Below are positions 13,201-13,531 of a DNA stretch of 13,531 nt, piece after piece. The stretch covers positions 1-13,531 of the forward strand of contig JBKPDV010000130.1 of the NCBI GenBank assembly GCA_046728075.1, read 5' to 3'. Each line of letters opens with the position of its first letter. The stretch's first letter is position 1. Both the position numbers and the translations under genes were made by a program. The stretch is from JBKPDV01 sp046728075. Lineage in GTDB: Bacteria > Acidobacteriota > Thermoanaerobaculia > UBA5066 > Gp7-AA6. A model generated the notes under the pieces. It was not told the DNA's origin. It worked only from the letters and a program-made list of their open reading frames with translations, and made no database searches.

Positions 13201-13531
13201 AATACGCCGACCAGCACGCCAACGGCTACGGCGACTGCGACCTTCAGTCCGACGCCGACGGCGACTTCGACGAATACGCCGACGAATACCGCGACGAATA
13301 CGCCTCTTCCGGCGACGAATACGCCGACCAGCACGCCGACGGCCACCGCGACTGCGACCTTCAGCGCGACGCCGACGGCGACTCCGACGAACACCCCGAC
13401 GAACACGTCGACGAATACCCCGGTCCCGAGCACGTTGACGCCGACGCCGACTCCGACGCTCACGCCGGTTCCGCCGACGAATACGCCGACGAACACGTCG
13501 ACGAATACCCCGGTGCCGAGCACGTTGACGC
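10255..13531 (+). CDS. Secreted Asp-box (VPS10/BNR-like) beta-propeller protein with Thr/Pro stalk, 3' incomplete
   Basis: An open frame of 1092 codons running off the window end, so the C-terminus is missing. GTG 10255 starts a signal peptide (KKLASRFRPWMLVAAALSAG); an in-frame TGA at 10225 limits any longer start. Residues of about 45-110 form a charged pro-region-like segment (YLRLRAEHIGRLRGL). From about 115 to 885 the protein is built of beta-propeller blades with Asp-box motifs S-[ST]-D-x-G-x-[TG]-[WFM]: RSTDGGSGW (165), KSTDGGVTW (420), RSSDGGTTF (476), RSTDRGDTM (687) and TTDGGTTW (839). It ends in the typical ATHGRGMWE. Such sortilin/BNR-like folds occur in secreted sialidase-like, glycoside hydrolase and adhesion proteins; a catalytic site was not identified. 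Residues from about 895 are a Thr/Pro stalk of tandem repeats. The missing end might carry a sorting or binding domain. Confidence 0.88.
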   Translation, partial: MKKLASRFRPWMLVAAALSAGGLYAALRIPAVPAALFIADADGNDGSDADLPPRLPGTIDKETYLRLRAEHIGRLRGLEPGYLLDPSRRVEAIQQMETQLSNRPVFPNDPLLVSWTALGPSPLLNGQTQQFPTTAPVSGRATAVVVDPTNSNTVYLGTAQGGVWRSTDGGSGWTAIFDTADSLSIGALALAPSDPSKLYVGTGEPNNSGDSFFGVGVYRIDNANTAPVLVGPINPLITTGSTTQITTNCFTGRAISRILVHPTDPATIFVSTAGGIAGIGANGLSNTVPPLGLLGVYRSTNATLAAGSVTFSKLIVNTDNSLDNPGTGNTPIFDMVFEPGNPNNLLVAPSGSVTGGGVWRSTNALAATPTFANTLFPGFNGLVMKLAINKVGATVTAYVSSNEPSSNATCSGVGQAGRVRKSTDGGVTWSVPLAAAEGYCGGQCSYDNPIGVDPNNASIVYIGGNARGTCSDVLKRSSDGGTTFTRDDTGLHADAHGFAMDTLTVPTTVWFVNDGGVWKRPDAPAGTAWTNANNAPLNTIQFQSAAVHPTDAVLTIGGTQDNGTEAQTPASGTWVSAESGDGGFALIDQSATDTGANIKAMYHTFFNQTNSLIGFARTENGGCLAVKDSWAKRGFGFGVNPAPSCDGTAFAAANGLNGADAVNFYAPMALGPGTPNTLYFGTDKLYRSTDRGDTMTAVSQVISAGVPVSAIAISQANDNIRIVGTRNGLVFGTTAGANPLTSFAFTAPTNANASTNKYISRIVIDPSNANTAYLSLAYYTNPSTAGQVWKTTNFNAATPTWTAASSGIPNIPVNALVIDPCAAQPNHLWAGTDIGVYETTDGGTTWAPFGTGLPRSAVFDLALQPTSRVLRAATHGRGMWEAILGTTCGAPTPTATNTPTSTPTNTPTSTPTATATATFSPTPTATSTNTPTNTATNTPAPATNTPTSTPTATATATFSPTPTATATNTATNTATTTPVPATNTPTSTPTATATATFSPTPTATSTNTPTNTATNTPLPATNTPTSTPTATATATFSATPTATPTNTPTNTSTNTPVPSTLTPTPTPTLTPVPPTNTPTNTSTNTPVPSTLT
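12958..13425 (+). repeat. Four in-frame 117-bp tandem repeats encoding the Thr/Pro stalk
   Basis: Units begin at 12958, 13075, 13192 and 13309; the marker ACCTTCAG recurs exactly every 117 bp. Each encodes 39 residues that start near PATNTPTSTP and contain TATATATFS, which holds the only aromatic residue in the unit. The copies differ by only a few bases, many synonymous. Because 117 is a multiple of 3, unit gain or loss would keep the frame. The antisense strand is also free of stops because of the repeat, giving a false Val/Gly/Phe-rich frame. Confidence 0.92.
13384..13531 (+). repeat. Second, 90-bp tandem repeat in the stalk (cut by window end)
   Basis: Bases 13384-13441 recur at 13474-13531 with three differences, a period of 90 bp (30 residues, including NTPVPSTLTP). 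It follows the 117-bp array with a different unit and overlaps its last copy; the end of the array is outside the window. Confidence 0.8.

Noticed and set aside
12762..13523. Long minus-strand frame rich in Val, Gly and Phe (253 codons)
   Set aside because: It is the antisense of the Thr/Pro tandem repeats; repeats lacking antisense stops make such frames automatically, and the plus frame has signal peptide and Asp-box domains.

Overview
The window is GC-rich, densely coding DNA with strong Shine-Dalgarno sites before most genes and many predicted secreted or membrane proteins. These include an S10 carboxypeptidase-like protein, a DUF885 protein, an Asp-box/VPS10-type beta-propeller with a Thr/Pro stalk, and a DUF4097 protein. 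Together with dispersed GTCATCCTGAGCGAAG-type palindromes and 7-bp tandem repeats between genes, this suggests a Gram-negative soil or sediment bacterium, most likely Acidobacteriota (perhaps Thermoanaerobaculia) or a neighbouring phylum. That is an inference from gene types and repeat style; no rRNA or marker gene is present. No transposase, phage gene, tRNA, rRNA or CRISPR array was seen.

Layout. 20-95: heptamer repeat array. 96-1932 (+): aldo/keto reductase, then a secreted DUF4097 beta-helix-like protein. 1935-1998: heptamer arrays filling the convergent junction. 1979-3204 (-): a two-gene unit with a 4-bp ATGA overlap, ceramidase-like CREST membrane protein followed by a small secreted ABM-like protein. 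3265-3426: REP-like palindromes in a divergent intergenic region. 3442-4817 (+): PLP threonine dehydratase/serine racemase-type enzyme overlapping (ATGA) a SnoaL/NTF2-like protein. 4820-4902: two inverted heptamer arrays. 4916-5611 (+): VIT1/CCC1-type Fe/Mn transporter. 5612-5902: convergent junction with nested palindromes. 5903-7492 (-): secreted S10 peptidase. 7572-7988 (+): HXXEE membrane protein. 8053-9864 (+): DUF885 putative metallopeptidase. 9865-10254: non-coding gap with hairpins, a possible promoter and a possible 49-codon ORF. 10255-13531 (+, runs off the window): secreted Asp-box propeller with a Thr/Pro stalk built of 117-bp and 90-bp tandem repeats.

Working together. No single pathway links the genes. 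The theme is envelope and extracellular functions (two putative peptidases, a propeller, two small secreted proteins) interspersed with small metabolic units. The two ATGA-overlapping pairs are the best-supported functional partnerships. I did not find a convincing new multi-gene defence or biosynthetic system. The most unusual material is non-coding: at least five arrays of different 7-bp units at three gene junctions, one of which supplies the stop codon of a gene, and a palindromic block with mutually exclusive pairings.
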